DNA from: Streptomyces sp. BA2
GTDB lineage: Bacteria > Actinomycetota > Actinomycetes > Streptomycetales > Streptomycetaceae
Assembly: GCF_009769735.1 (NCBI RefSeq)
Contig: NZ_WSRO01000002.1
Location: forward strand, 4,414,001-4,478,000
Length of the DNA stretch: 64,000 bases
Reading direction: 5' to 3'
Shown here: piece by piece, positions 15,150-24,803 of the stretch
Layout: every line of letters begins with the position of its first letter
Position numbering within the stretch: the first letter of the stretch is position 1
The notes under the pieces: model-generated
The model's database searches: none
What the model saw: only the letters and a program-made list of their open reading frames with translations
What the model was told of the DNA's origin: nothing
Position numbers and translations under genes: made by a program

Positions 15150-15462
15150 CCCCACCGCGCGGAGACTGAACCGGCCCCCCTCCCCGGTCGCCTTCGCGAC
15201 ATACTTCCCCGGCTCCGACAGGCCCCGCTGACCGAGTTGTGCCGCTGACACGGCCGACGCCCGACCGGCGACCACGGGATCCTGAATCCGTTCCGGCCCG
15301 CGCAGTGCAAATGCGGCCATTCCCCCTTTGTCCGAAAGGGCCCCGCTCCCCGCGTGGAAACCCGAGAGCACCTTCCGGCGCCTACGTGACGTATCGAAGA
15401 TGACACCGAACGTCATCGGCACACGTACGTCATCGAAGCCGCACAACCGGAGGGGACCCTTC
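15150..15462. other. 313-bp spacer before the lipase-like gene
   Basis: I see no gene here. The last 70 bases contain related strings, GTATCGAAGATGAC, GAACGTCATCGG and ACGTACGTCATCGAAG, which may be operator half-sites for the downstream gene. GGAGGGGA precedes its start. Confidence 0.4.
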
Positions 15463-16716
15463 ATGACCGAGCCCAACGAGCCCACCGACCCCAACGCGCC
15501 CAACGAAGAGCAAATCATCGAGGCCTGGCGGTCCGCCGCCCACATCACCCTCGCGCCGGGCCCGACGGAGGTCTCCGACACCGCCCCCGAGCCGGACCAG
15601 GAGTGGACGCTGCCGGGCGGCAGGGCCTGGGTGTACCTCGCCGACCCCGGGCAGGGGCTCACCAAGCCGGTGATCCTCGCCGACGGCTTCAGTACGGGAC
15701 CGAGCGACCTGGACTTCCTCTACGAGGGCCTGGAGCGGGGCGAGTACGCGCTCATCAGCGAGCTGCGGACGCGCGGCAGGGACGTCGTCATCCTCGGCTT
15801 CGACGAGCGCAGCGCCTCGATCCTGGACAACGCCGTGACCGCACGCTCGGCGATCCTGGAGGCGATCGCGCGGCGCGCCGGCGCACATCCGCTGACCGTC
15901 GGCGGGTTCAGCATGGGCGGACTGGTCACACGGTACGCGCTCGCCAAGATGGAGAGCGAGAGCATCGACCACGAGACCGCCCTGTACCTCTCCTACGACA
16001 GCCCGCACCGCGGCGCCTGGATCCCGATCGCGCTGCAGTCGTTCGCGCACTACATCCGGCGGCTCAACGCGGCCTTCTCGAACCAGATGAACAGCCCGGC
16101 CGCGCGCCAGCTCCTGTGGCAGCACATCTCCGAGTGGGACGACACCCCCGAGACCGACAAGGAGCGCATCGAGTTCATCGCCGAGCTGGAGCGGGTCGGC
16201 GGCTGGCCGAGGCGCCCGCGGAAGATCGGCGTGGCGAACGGCGTGCGCACGGGCGTGGCCAACGGCATCGACCCGGGCGAGCGGGCGTTCCGCGGCAAGG
16301 GCCTGGCCATCACGGGCACCCACCTCTACACGCAGCCCGCGGGCGAGGAGAAGCTCGTCGCGCAGCTGCGGGTCGTGACCCTGCGCAAGCCGCAGATCCA
16401 CACCTCGGGCATGCCCGAGATCGACGGCGCGCCCGGCGGCACCCTGGAGGGCTTCGGCATCCTCGCCGACGAGCTGAACAAGATCCCCGCGATCATCGGC
16501 CTCGGCTCGGAGGCCGAGATCCGCGAGCACTGCTTCGTCCCCTCCGTCAGCGCGGTGGCCCTGCGCGACATCGACACCCACGAGAAGCTGTACGAGCCGT
16601 TCCCGGAGCAGTCCGAGGACAGCGAACTGGACGATTACCTCTGCGCCACCCACAACGAGGGCCACACCCTGATCACGGAAGAACTCTGCACCTGGCTCCT
16701 GGAGCGGCTGCCGTAG
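15463..16716 (+). CDS. Alpha/beta-hydrolase (lipase-like) protein
   Basis: 417 aa from ATG 15463, after GGAGGGGA. After a charged N-terminus come PVILADGFSTGPSDLDFLYE and then GGFSMGGLVTRYALAKMES, a clear G-x-S-x-G nucleophile elbow near residue 150. SYDSPHRGAWIPIALQSF follows, as in PGAP1/DUF676-type lipases. THNEGHTLITEEL near the C-terminus supplies a plausible catalytic His. There is no signal peptide, so it likely acts in the cytoplasm or leaves by another route. Substrate unknown. Confidence 0.78.
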   Translation: MTEPNEPTDPNAPNEEQIIEAWRSAAHITLAPGPTEVSDTAPEPDQEWTLPGGRAWVYLADPGQGLTKPVILADGFSTGPSDLDFLYEGLERGEYALISELRTRGRDVVILGFDERSASILDNAVTARSAILEAIARRAGAHPLTVGGFSMGGLVTRYALAKMESESIDHETALYLSYDSPHRGAWIPIALQSFAHYIRRLNAAFSNQMNSPAARQLLWQHISEWDDTPETDKERIEFIAELERVGGWPRRPRKIGVANGVRTGVANGIDPGERAFRGKGLAITGTHLYTQPAGEEKLVAQLRVVTLRKPQIHTSGMPEIDGAPGGTLEGFGILADELNKIPAIIGLGSEAEIREHCFVPSVSAVALRDIDTHEKLYEPFPEQSEDSELDDYLCATHNEGHTLITEELCTWLLERLP

Positions 16717-16718
16717 CC

Positions 16719-19700
16719 CTACAGCCAGCGGGTCCGCCGTGACACGGCCCGCGCCCTGCGGCACCACGCCTCGTCGATCTCGGGCAGCTCGCCCCACGCC
16801 CACGGTTCGGCGGGGCTGCCGTCGGTCTCCAGGCCGTACGGCAGCCTGGGCGACCAGGCGGGGGCGGCGGGGTGCCGTGCCGCGCGCGCCTCCAGAAGCG
16901 TGGCCGCCTCCGGCAGGCCCGCCGCGCGCAACGCCTGGAGCAGGGCGTTCGTGCCCTCGGCGCTGCTGACCGCGACCTCGGGGACGGTGTCGCGGGCCAG
17001 ACGCGCCGCGGCGGTACGCTCCTCCGCCTTGACCAAATCGCCGAGCAACAGGGCCAGTTCGTACGGGCCCCGGGAGCTGTCGCGCGCGATGAGGCCGTCG
17101 ATGACGCGCTCGGCCCACGCGTCCTGACCGACCTCCCGCAGCCGCCGCACCAGCCTCAGATCGCCGCCCCGCTCGACACAGCGACGGGCGAGGCGCTCCA
17201 CAAGGTCGTGCCGCCCCATGTCCCGCAGCTCGCGCAGCAGGAAGCCCACGCCCGTGTCGCCGGCGTCGACCTCCGCAACGGCCCGCTCGGCGATCTCCGG
17301 GACCGCCCCGCCCCTGCCGAGCGCGGCCAGCTCGCCGAGGAAGTACACGGCGTGCTCGGGATCGGTGAGCTCGGTGCCCTCTTCCAGGGCCCGGTCGGCG
17401 AGGCGCGCGGCGGCCTCCGTCTCGCCCAGCTCCTTCAGCGACCACAGGAGGAGGACCACGCCGGGCAGTTGTCCGGCCTCTCCGTCCCGCACCGCCTCAG
17501 CGACGAAGGGCTCCGCCAGGGCGCCCGCCGCGCCGGTGGCACGCAGCCCGTCCAGCATGAACGCGACGTCCTCCAGGACACTCAAGTCCACGTTCCCCAC
17601 GGCCCGTTCGGCCAGATGGCGTGCGGGCTCCGTCATCCCTTCGTACGCGCGCAGCTCCTCAAGGACGCACCCGACGGACTCCGCGTCGCTCACATCGGCG
17701 GCGGCGACGATGCGTCCGGCGAGGAGACGCGCCGCTGCGGGCTCGCCCGCCTCGTCCAGCCGTTCCAGCACGACCAGGGCGCTGTCCTGGTCGCTCACGT
17801 CGACGCGCCGAGCCGCCTCGTGCGCCACGGCGGCGAGGTCGGCGCCCCGGTCCCCGGCGGCGCGCAGCGCCCCGAGGAGTTCGGCGGCGAGCCCCGCGCA
17901 CGTGAGGTCGGCGCCGGGAAGGAGCCGGTCGGCGAGGCGGACGGCCGCGTCCGTGTGCCCCCGGAACCGCAGGCGGTACAACAGCCGTGCGGCAAGGGGC
18001 GGTTCGGGCAGCCGCATGCGCGCCACCGGGTCACGGGCGAGGAGCACCCCCTCGTGCCCGATCTGCTCCAGATCGGACAGGAGGGCGGTGACGTCCCGCG
18101 GGTCGGTGATGTCCACGCGCTCCACGGCCCTCCGCACGATGCGGGCCTCGGCCTCCGGCCATGAGCCGTGCAGGCTCCACAGGAAGAGGCGGGTGCTGTC
18201 ACGGCTCACGAGCCCCGCGTGGTCGGCGATCCAGCCCATCACGTCCTCGCCCCGCCAGGTCTCCCGGGGCAGCGCGAACATCAGGCTCTGCAGCACGTGC
18301 GGGTGGCCCGCGGCGATCGCCCTGCGCAGCAGCCGCACCTCCTGCTTCCTGAAGTTGCGCCAGTGGGCCTCGTGCGCCGCCGCGAACAGCAGGTGCGCGT
18401 CCGTCGTGTGCTCCTCAAGTGCCCGCCACAGCGCGGGAGTCGGCTCCGGGAGCGCCCCCTCGGCCCGCAGCGCCTGCTCCAGGTAGTCGGCCGGTTCGTA
18501 CGCCGCCTCGCCGCCCGCGGTCGCCCGCACGGCGACCAGCGCGGTCAGCGTGGAGCGGATGTCCGTACGGCGGCCGTCCGGACGCGCTCCGGAGGTGAGG
18601 GAGCGCAGCGCGACGTCCGCCCAGTGGGGGTCGGCGGGCCGGTGCCGGGCGTCGAGCGCGGCGTCGGCGGCCTGGGCGAGGAGCGCGCCGGGCACCGGGG
18701 CGTAGTGGCGCAGGCCGCGTGCCGCGAGGGCCGTGCTGATGAGCGCGTGTTCCACGTGGCTGAAGTGGGCGCCGGGCCCCGCGCGGTAGGCCTCCCGCAG
18801 CTCGGGACCGCCGCTGAGGTGCTGCACGACCAGGCCGTCGCGCGCGCCCGCGTTCAGCGAGTCGGCCATCCGCTGGTCCCCGCTGGAGTCGGCGAGCTCC
18901 CGCCAGCGCACGCGGTCCGGGCCCGAAAGCCGGTCGGGCACCGCCACTCTGCGTGTGGCGGGCGATTCGAGCAGCGCCCGCACGCGGCTGTGCGGGTCGG
19001 CCACCGTGCCGGGCCTGGCCAGGAGCTCCTGGTAGGGCTCGGTCCACATGGTCCCGACGGCCACGACGCCCGGCCGTGCGAGCAGCAGCAGCCGCAGCAG
19101 GTCCGCAGCCTCCTCGGCGCCGGGTCCGCCGTGGAAGAAGCGCTGCGCCTCGTCGAGCCAGAGGACCGGGCCCGGGCCCAACTCCCGTGCGCGCAGCAGC
19201 TCCAGGAGGCCGACGTGGTTCCGGGGGCGCAGCAGGGGCCGGCCGGGCGCGAGGGTGCGCAGCGCCTCGTACAGGGATCTGGTCTTCCCGGTGGAGGACC
19301 CGCCGGTCGCGAGGGCCAGGACGGAGCGCTCCCCGGCGAACGCGGGCTCCAGGCACCGGCGCAGCTCGTCGTCGTGGCGGCGGCTCAGGTACGGGGTCAG
19401 GAACGGCAGTCCGCCGGGGGCCGGGCCGGGCAGGACGGCTTCGTGCACCTCCAGGAGGGCCGGGTCGACGTCGGCGGTGGCCGGTTCCCGCGGCGGCGCC
19501 GGGGAGACGTCGGCCCTCGGCTGCGGGAGCGAGGCGCCTTCTCGTTCTCGGGGCGAGGCCTGCTCCCACAGCTCCCTCAGGCGGGCGAGACCGGCGCTCT
19601 CGGCTCCCATGGCGCGGGCCAGGGCGTGGACGGTTCGCCACGTGGGCGCCTGGTGGCCGTCGTTGAAGGCCTGGCTGACCGTGGTGCGGCCCAGGCGGAC

Positions 19701-19862
19701 GCCGTTCGCCGCCGCGCGCGCGATGAGCTGGTCCACGGTCCGCCCCGCGCAGTCGCGCCGGTGCCGCAGCTCTTTGCGTAACCGGGCCAGCGCGCTCTCG
19801 GCGGCTCCGCCGCCCGCACCGTCCGCCACCCGCGCCCCCTGTCTCCGTTCGCTGCCGTTCAT
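16719..19862 (-). CDS. HTH / P-loop NTPase / solenoid-repeat protein
   Basis: 1047 aa from an ATG whose first base is 19862 (an upstream in-frame start at 19928 would add 22 residues). About residues 42-90 form an XRE-like HTH (TVDQLIARAAANGVRLGRTT, VSQAFNDGHQAPTWRTVHAL). A P-loop NTPase follows with Walker A GGSSTGKT (187-194) and Walker B VLWLDEAQRFF (233-243). The remaining ~600 residues are Ala/Leu/Arg-rich helical repeats of roughly 35-40 residues with recurring VDVSD/ADVSD phrases. The layout resembles STAND-type signalling NTPases: DNA-binding head, nucleotide switch, superstructure sensor. No function is assigned to this Streptomyces family that I know of. Confidence 0.8.
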   Translation of the reverse strand: MNGSERRQGARVADGAGGGAAESALARLRKELRHRRDCAGRTVDQLIARAAANGVRLGRTTVSQAFNDGHQAPTWRTVHALARAMGAESAGLARLRELWEQASPREREGASLPQPRADVSPAPPREPATADVDPALLEVHEAVLPGPAPGGLPFLTPYLSRRHDDELRRCLEPAFAGERSVLALATGGSSTGKTRSLYEALRTLAPGRPLLRPRNHVGLLELLRARELGPGPVLWLDEAQRFFHGGPGAEEAADLLRLLLLARPGVVAVGTMWTEPYQELLARPGTVADPHSRVRALLESPATRRVAVPDRLSGPDRVRWRELADSSGDQRMADSLNAGARDGLVVQHLSGGPELREAYRAGPGAHFSHVEHALISTALAARGLRHYAPVPGALLAQAADAALDARHRPADPHWADVALRSLTSGARPDGRRTDIRSTLTALVAVRATAGGEAAYEPADYLEQALRAEGALPEPTPALWRALEEHTTDAHLLFAAAHEAHWRNFRKQEVRLLRRAIAAGHPHVLQSLMFALPRETWRGEDVMGWIADHAGLVSRDSTRLFLWSLHGSWPEAEARIVRRAVERVDITDPRDVTALLSDLEQIGHEGVLLARDPVARMRLPEPPLAARLLYRLRFRGHTDAAVRLADRLLPGADLTCAGLAAELLGALRAAGDRGADLAAVAHEAARRVDVSDQDSALVVLERLDEAGEPAAARLLAGRIVAAADVSDAESVGCVLEELRAYEGMTEPARHLAERAVGNVDLSVLEDVAFMLDGLRATGAAGALAEPFVAEAVRDGEAGQLPGVVLLLWSLKELGETEAAARLADRALEEGTELTDPEHAVYFLGELAALGRGGAVPEIAERAVAEVDAGDTGVGFLLRELRDMGRHDLVERLARRCVERGGDLRLVRRLREVGQDAWAERVIDGLIARDSSRGPYELALLLGDLVKAEERTAAARLARDTVPEVAVSSAEGTNALLQALRAAGLPEAATLLEARAARHPAAPAWSPRLPYGLETDGSPAEPWAWGELPEIDEAWCRRARAVSRRTRWL

Positions 19863-19944
19863 TTTCGTCCAGGCGCACCCCGGTGAACACGGAGTTCGGG
19901 ACAGTCCTCTCGTCCCTGCCGGGCACACTCACCGAGGAGCTTTC

Positions 19945-20067
19945 GTGTCCCCGTCCTCCCAGTCCTCTGCGTCCCGTACCGCCGTTCTCACCGCGCTCTC
20001 GCTGATCGTGGCGATCGTCCTGGATCTGGCGCTGCTCGCCGTCGCGGTCAGGACCCTGCTGGCATAG
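19945..20067 (+). CDS. 40-aa single-pass membrane peptide
   Basis: GTG at 19945 is preceded by GAGGAGC, well spaced. The product is a short Ser-rich start (VSPSSQSSASRT) followed by one hydrophobic helix ending AVRTLLA. The gene is divergent from the HTH/NTPase gene, with 82 bp between starts, and convergent with groEL2. The good ribosome-binding site and the clean stop before the groEL terminator support it. Function unknown; it could be a membrane partner of the NTPase or an unrelated small protein. Confidence 0.62.
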   Translation: MSPSSQSSASRTAVLTALSLIVAIVLDLALLAVAVRTLLA

Positions 20068-20083
20068 GTCACGCGGGAAAACG

Positions 20084-20125
20084 CCGAGGGCGGCACCCCT
20101 TCGTGAGAAGGAGTGCCGCCCTCGG
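20084..20125. terminator. groEL2 terminator hairpin
   Basis: CCGAGGGCGGCAC (20084-20096) pairs with GTGCCGCCCTCGG (20113-20125) between the convergent membrane-peptide gene and groEL2. It probably serves both. Confidence 0.75.
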
Positions 20126-20157
20126 TACGTACGGGACGTCGATCAACCAGAGGTCGA

Positions 20158-21822
<1,665 letters not shown>

Positions 21823-21942
21823 TCATCAAGAGCTTGGGGGAGGCTTGCTCCGGATCGCGCCAGCGCCCGCGACGGACGGCCTGCAAACCTTGTGGTTCCT
21901 TGCCCCACCCGGCCTGCGGGCCTCACCGACCCGATCCAAGTT

Positions 21943-22005
21943 CTGTCACTCTCACTCGGAGAGTGCTAAGCCCAATGATTAGCACTCGACCCCTGCGAGT
22001 GCAAG
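21943..22005. promoter_or_regulatory. Two tandem CIRCE (HrcA) operators for groEL2
   Basis: The CIRCE consensus is TTAGCACTC-N9-GAGTGCTAA. One element spans 21943-21969 (imperfect left arm CTGTCACTC, perfect right arm GAGTGCTAA). A second spans 21979-22005 (perfect TTAGCACTC, imperfect GAGTGCAAG). Each has a nine-base spacer, with nine bases between elements. They lie about 160-220 bp before the groEL start, so the 5' leader is long or the promoter is distal. Confidence 0.92.
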
Positions 22006-22079
22006 CGCCTCTCGCGGATCTCCGGCGTACGAGGGGGCGCGCGTCCAGGAGGTGCACGGCGGGCCGGAGCCGAGGACGT

Positions 22080-22119
22080 ACGAGGGGCCCGTACCCCTGT
22101 CGGGATACGGGCCCCTCGT
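22080..22119. terminator. Terminator of the cold-shock gene
   Basis: ACGAGGGGCCCGTA and TACGGGCCCCTCGT form a 14-bp stem around a 12-base loop, 33 bp after the cold-shock gene stop. The remaining 80 bp up to the CIRCE boxes show nothing else. Confidence 0.8.
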
Positions 22120-22152
22120 CACTCGCTAAGTCGCTGGCCGATCGCGCCGAGA

Positions 22153-22356
22153 TCAGACGGCGAGCTTGACCATGTCCGCCTGCGGACCCTTCTGGCCCTG
22201 CGAGATCTCGAACTCCACTCGCTGACCTTCTTCAAGGGTGCGGTAGCCGTCCATCTGAATCGCGCTGTAGTGGACGAAAACATCCGCACCACCGTCGACC
22301 GCGATGAAGCCGTACCCCTTCTCCGCGTTGAACCACTTGACGGTGCCCTGAGCCAT
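22153..22356 (-). CDS. Cold-shock protein (CspA family)
   Basis: 67 aa: [20 protein letters not shown], then [23 protein letters not shown]1 (KGYGFI) and RNP2 (VFVHY) are present, so it should bind single-stranded nucleic acid and act as an RNA chaperone. The ATG is at 22356 with AGGGGAG (about 22365-22371) upstream. The 424-bp region upstream (22357-22780) has no convincing gene. It is less GC-rich than its surroundings and could hold a long structured 5' UTR, as many csp genes have. Confidence 0.95.
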   Translation of the reverse strand: MAQGTVKWFNAEKGYGFIAVDGGADVFVHYSAIQMDGYRTLEEGQRVEFEISQGQKGPQADMVKLAV

Positions 22357-22715
22357 GCCTAACTCCCCTATTACTGGCCCTTGCACGGGCCCGCACTTCG
22401 CGGACCCGGGTCAGACCTCACCCCCCCAATGGGTTGTGGAGGCGTGCGCCGGAACGCGTCGACCGCGGCTGAATGTATCTGTCCAACTGCCCTCTGCAAC
22501 AGGTCAATCGGACGAGAATTCTGGGCACGCCTGATCGGTTATATGCGGAGAATTCGCCGGAGTTCAGGGCAAGTCGGGCCAGACAAATGCCACGGGAGGG
22601 GCAAATGGGCAGTGCACTTTGGCTACTTCTTGTCGCCCTCGGGGCGACTTCGTATATGCGCTCGGCACAAACGGGGAAGCTCGCTTCCCAACTGTACCGC
22701 GCTCAACCACATGGA
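22357..22715. other. Long leader/promoter region of the cold-shock gene
   Basis: No gene is supported here. The stretch is relatively A/T-rich for this genome (for example GGTTATATGCGGAGAATTCG near 22537-22556), which suits a promoter and cold-responsive leader. Frames open on the plus strand here start without a ribosome-binding site and have poor codon bias. Confidence 0.4.
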
Positions 22716-22750
22716 ATTGCCCCCTCCGTTTCTCTCGCGGAGGGGGCAAT
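22716..22750. terminator. Terminator after the thrC-like/sulfur-carrier operon
   Basis: ATTGCCCCCTCCG (22716-22728) and CGGAGGGGGCAAT (22738-22750) form a perfect 13-bp stem with a nine-base loop, about 30 bp after the sulfur-carrier stop on the minus strand. Confidence 0.85.
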
Positions 22751-22780
22751 CAGAATTACGCAGGGTGTTTGTGAAAAGGA

Positions 22781-23056
22781 TCAGCCGCCGGCGACGGCAG
22801 GAATGATCGAGACGCCGGCGCCGTCCGGCGTCGCGGTCTCAAGACCCTGCTCGAAGCGGACGTCGTCGTCGTTCACGTACACGTTCACGAAGCGCCGCAG
22901 CTTGCCCTGGTCGTCCAGGACACGGGCCGCGATGCCGGCGTGCTTGGCCTCGAGGTCGGCGATGACCTCGGAGAGGGTCGCCCCCTCGGCGGCGACCTCG
23001 GCCTTACCGCCGGTGTAGGTGCGAAGGATGGTGGGGATGCGGACGTTGACGCTCAT
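22781..23056 (-). CDS. MoaD/ThiS-family sulfur carrier protein (CysO-like)
   Basis: 91 aa from an ATG at 23056 after GAGGTGAA. It begins MSVNVRIPTILRTYTGGKAE and ends SIIPAVAGG, the C-terminal Gly-Gly of ubiquitin-fold sulfur carriers that is adenylated and converted to a thiocarboxylate. It lies about 110 bp downstream of a threonine-synthase-like gene in the same direction, with no terminator between. The pair is preceded by a SAM-I riboswitch. I infer that it delivers sulfide to the PLP enzyme for homocysteine formation rather than to thiamine or molybdopterin. Confidence 0.88.
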   Translation of the reverse strand: MSVNVRIPTILRTYTGGKAEVAAEGATLSEVIADLEAKHAGIAARVLDDQGKLRRFVNVYVNDDDVRFEQGLETATPDGAGVSIIPAVAGG

Positions 23057-23166
23057 GGGGTTCACCTCTTGATGCGGGGAGGAAGCGCCCCTGCAAGGGG
23101 CGCGGGGAACTGCGCGAGGACGGACCACGACCGCCCGTCGGCGACGGCGATCAGGCCCTGCGGCGG

Positions 23167-24483
23167 CTAACCGGCGAGACCCGCGGCGCGGAACGCGTCA
23201 AGGCTGGGACGGATCGTGGCTGTCGCCTGAGAGGTCTCGGCAACAGCGTCGAGGGTCTTGAGGCCGTCGCCGGTGTTGAGCACCACCGTGGTCAAGGTGG
23301 GGTCGATGAGGCCCGCCTCGATCAGCTTCTTGGTGACGCCGACCGTCACGCCCCCCGCGGTCTCCGCGAAGATGCCCTCGGTCCGCGCCAGAAGCTTGAT
23401 CGCCTCGACGACCTGCTCGTCGTTCACGTCCTCCACCGCACCGCCCGTGCGACGCGCGATGTCCAGGACGTACGGCCCGTCGGCGGGGTTGCCGATGGCG
23501 AGCGACTTGGCGATGGTGTCCGGCTTCTGCGGGCGTACGACGTCGTGCCCGGCCTTGAAGGCGGTGGACACCGGCGAGCAGCCCTCGGCCTGGGCGCCGA
23601 AGATCTTGTAGGGCTTGTCCTCGACGAGACCCAGCTTGATGAGCTCCTTCAGGCCCTTGTCGATCTTCGTGAGCTGCGAGCCCGACGCGATCGGGATGAC
23701 CAGCTGGTCGGGAAGGACCCACCCCAGCTGCTCGCAGATCTCGTACGCGAGCGTCTTGGAGCCCTCGCCGTAGTACGGCCGCAGGTTCACGTTCACAAAG
23801 CCCCAGCCCTCGCCCAGCGGGTCGCCGATGAGCTCGGAGCAGAAGCGGTTCACGTCGTCGTAGTTGCCCTCGATGCCGACGAGCTCGCCGCCGTAGACCG
23901 CGGCCATGACGACCTTGCCCTGCTCCAGGTCGTGCGGGATGAACACGCAGGAGCGGAAGCCGGCGCGGGCCGCGGCGGCGCCGACGGCTCCGGCGAGGTT
24001 GCCGGTGGAGGAGCAGGACAGGGTGGTGAAGCCGAAGGCGCGCGCCGCCTCGATGGCCTGCGCGACGACGCGGTCCTTGAAGGAGTGCGTGGGGTTGCCG
24101 GAGTCGTCCTTGACGAACAACTTGCCCTGCTCGACGCCGAGTTCACGGGCGAGGTTGTCGGCCTTGACGAGCTTGGTCCAGCCGGGGTTGATGTTCGGCT
24201 TCTCGGCCACATCCGCCGGGACGGGCAGCAGGGGGGCGTAGCGCCAGATGTTGTCGGGGCCGGACTCGATCTGCTTCCGGAGCGCCTCGGGGTCACCGGT
24301 CGGCAGGTCGTACGCGACTTCGAGCGGGCCGAAACAGGCCTGGCAGGCGAAGATCGGGCCCAGCGCGTAGAGCTCGCCGCACTCGCGGCAGGAAAGGCCG
24401 GACGCGGGGCCGAGGTCCACGGAACCCGTGGTGGTGGTGGAGGGGGTGGTGGTGTCGTTCGTTGCGACGGTCTGCGCAGCCAT
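23167..24483 (-). CDS. thrC: Threonine synthase-like PLP enzyme (possible O-phosphohomoserine sulfhydrylase)
   Basis: 438 aa from ATG 24483 (an ATG at 24507 would add eight residues). An N-terminal zinc ribbon, CRECGELYALG...CQACFG, precedes the fold-type II PLP domain. The PLP lysine lies in NPTHSFKDRVVAQA, and CSSTGNLAGAVGAAAARAGF is the phosphate-binding loop. By homology the enzyme acts on O-phosphohomoserine. The SAM riboswitch and the following sulfur-carrier gene suggest sulfur replaces the phosphate to give homocysteine. I recall that such a route has been reported in Streptomyces but cannot verify it here. Ordinary threonine synthesis remains the alternative. Confidence 0.9.
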   Translation of the reverse strand: MAAQTVATNDTTTPSTTTTGSVDLGPASGLSCRECGELYALGPIFACQACFGPLEVAYDLPTGDPEALRKQIESGPDNIWRYAPLLPVPADVAEKPNINPGWTKLVKADNLARELGVEQGKLFVKDDSGNPTHSFKDRVVAQAIEAARAFGFTTLSCSSTGNLAGAVGAAAARAGFRSCVFIPHDLEQGKVVMAAVYGGELVGIEGNYDDVNRFCSELIGDPLGEGWGFVNVNLRPYYGEGSKTLAYEICEQLGWVLPDQLVIPIASGSQLTKIDKGLKELIKLGLVEDKPYKIFGAQAEGCSPVSTAFKAGHDVVRPQKPDTIAKSLAIGNPADGPYVLDIARRTGGAVEDVNDEQVVEAIKLLARTEGIFAETAGGVTVGVTKKLIEAGLIDPTLTTVVLNTGDGLKTLDAVAETSQATATIRPSLDAFRAAGLAG

Positions 24484-24502
24484 GGAGGCGAGGCCCTTTC
24501 TC

Positions 24503-24633
24503 CTCATCTTCCTCGCGGCGCATCTCGCCGCGAGACGGAATTGGCACCTTCCCCACCGAGACCTCGCGAGCGCGGTCGGCGGGATGGTTGCCGGGGCTTC
24601 AACGGGCCGTATCCCTCTGCCCCTCTGGATGAG
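24503..24633 (-). ncRNA. SAM-I (S-box) riboswitch upstream of the thrC-like gene
   Basis: Read on the minus strand, P1 is CTCATC (24633-24628) pairing with GATGAG (24508-24503). Conserved S-box strings follow in order: CCAGAGGGGCAGAGG, GGCCCGTTGAAGCC, CGGCAACC, then GGTGCCAATTCC (24548-24537), then a CTCGCGGCG/CGCCGCGAG P4 stem. The P1 3' strand runs into GAGGAGAAAGGG, which serves as the ribosome-binding region about 20 bases before the ATG. No terminator stem fits between, so SAM binding probably blocks translation. This is direct evidence for methionine/SAM feedback. Confidence 0.93.
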
Positions 24634-24803
24634 CGGTATGGCGCCGGGGCTTCATGGGCCCGGGGCATTTGTTACGCGATGACCCCCGACATGCGATGGT
24701 CATCCGCGTTGTTCAAGACTGTAACCGACGGCCTGGACCCTTGAGATAGTCGTCCGAACCGCGAGATGGATCACATGTAGGCCACACACAGGAGGAGCCA
24801 CCC

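Noticed and set aside
22381..22806. A 141-codon plus-strand frame in the cold-shock upstream region
   Set aside because: No ribosome-binding site, atypical codon use, and it crosses the terminator of the sulfur-carrier operon.
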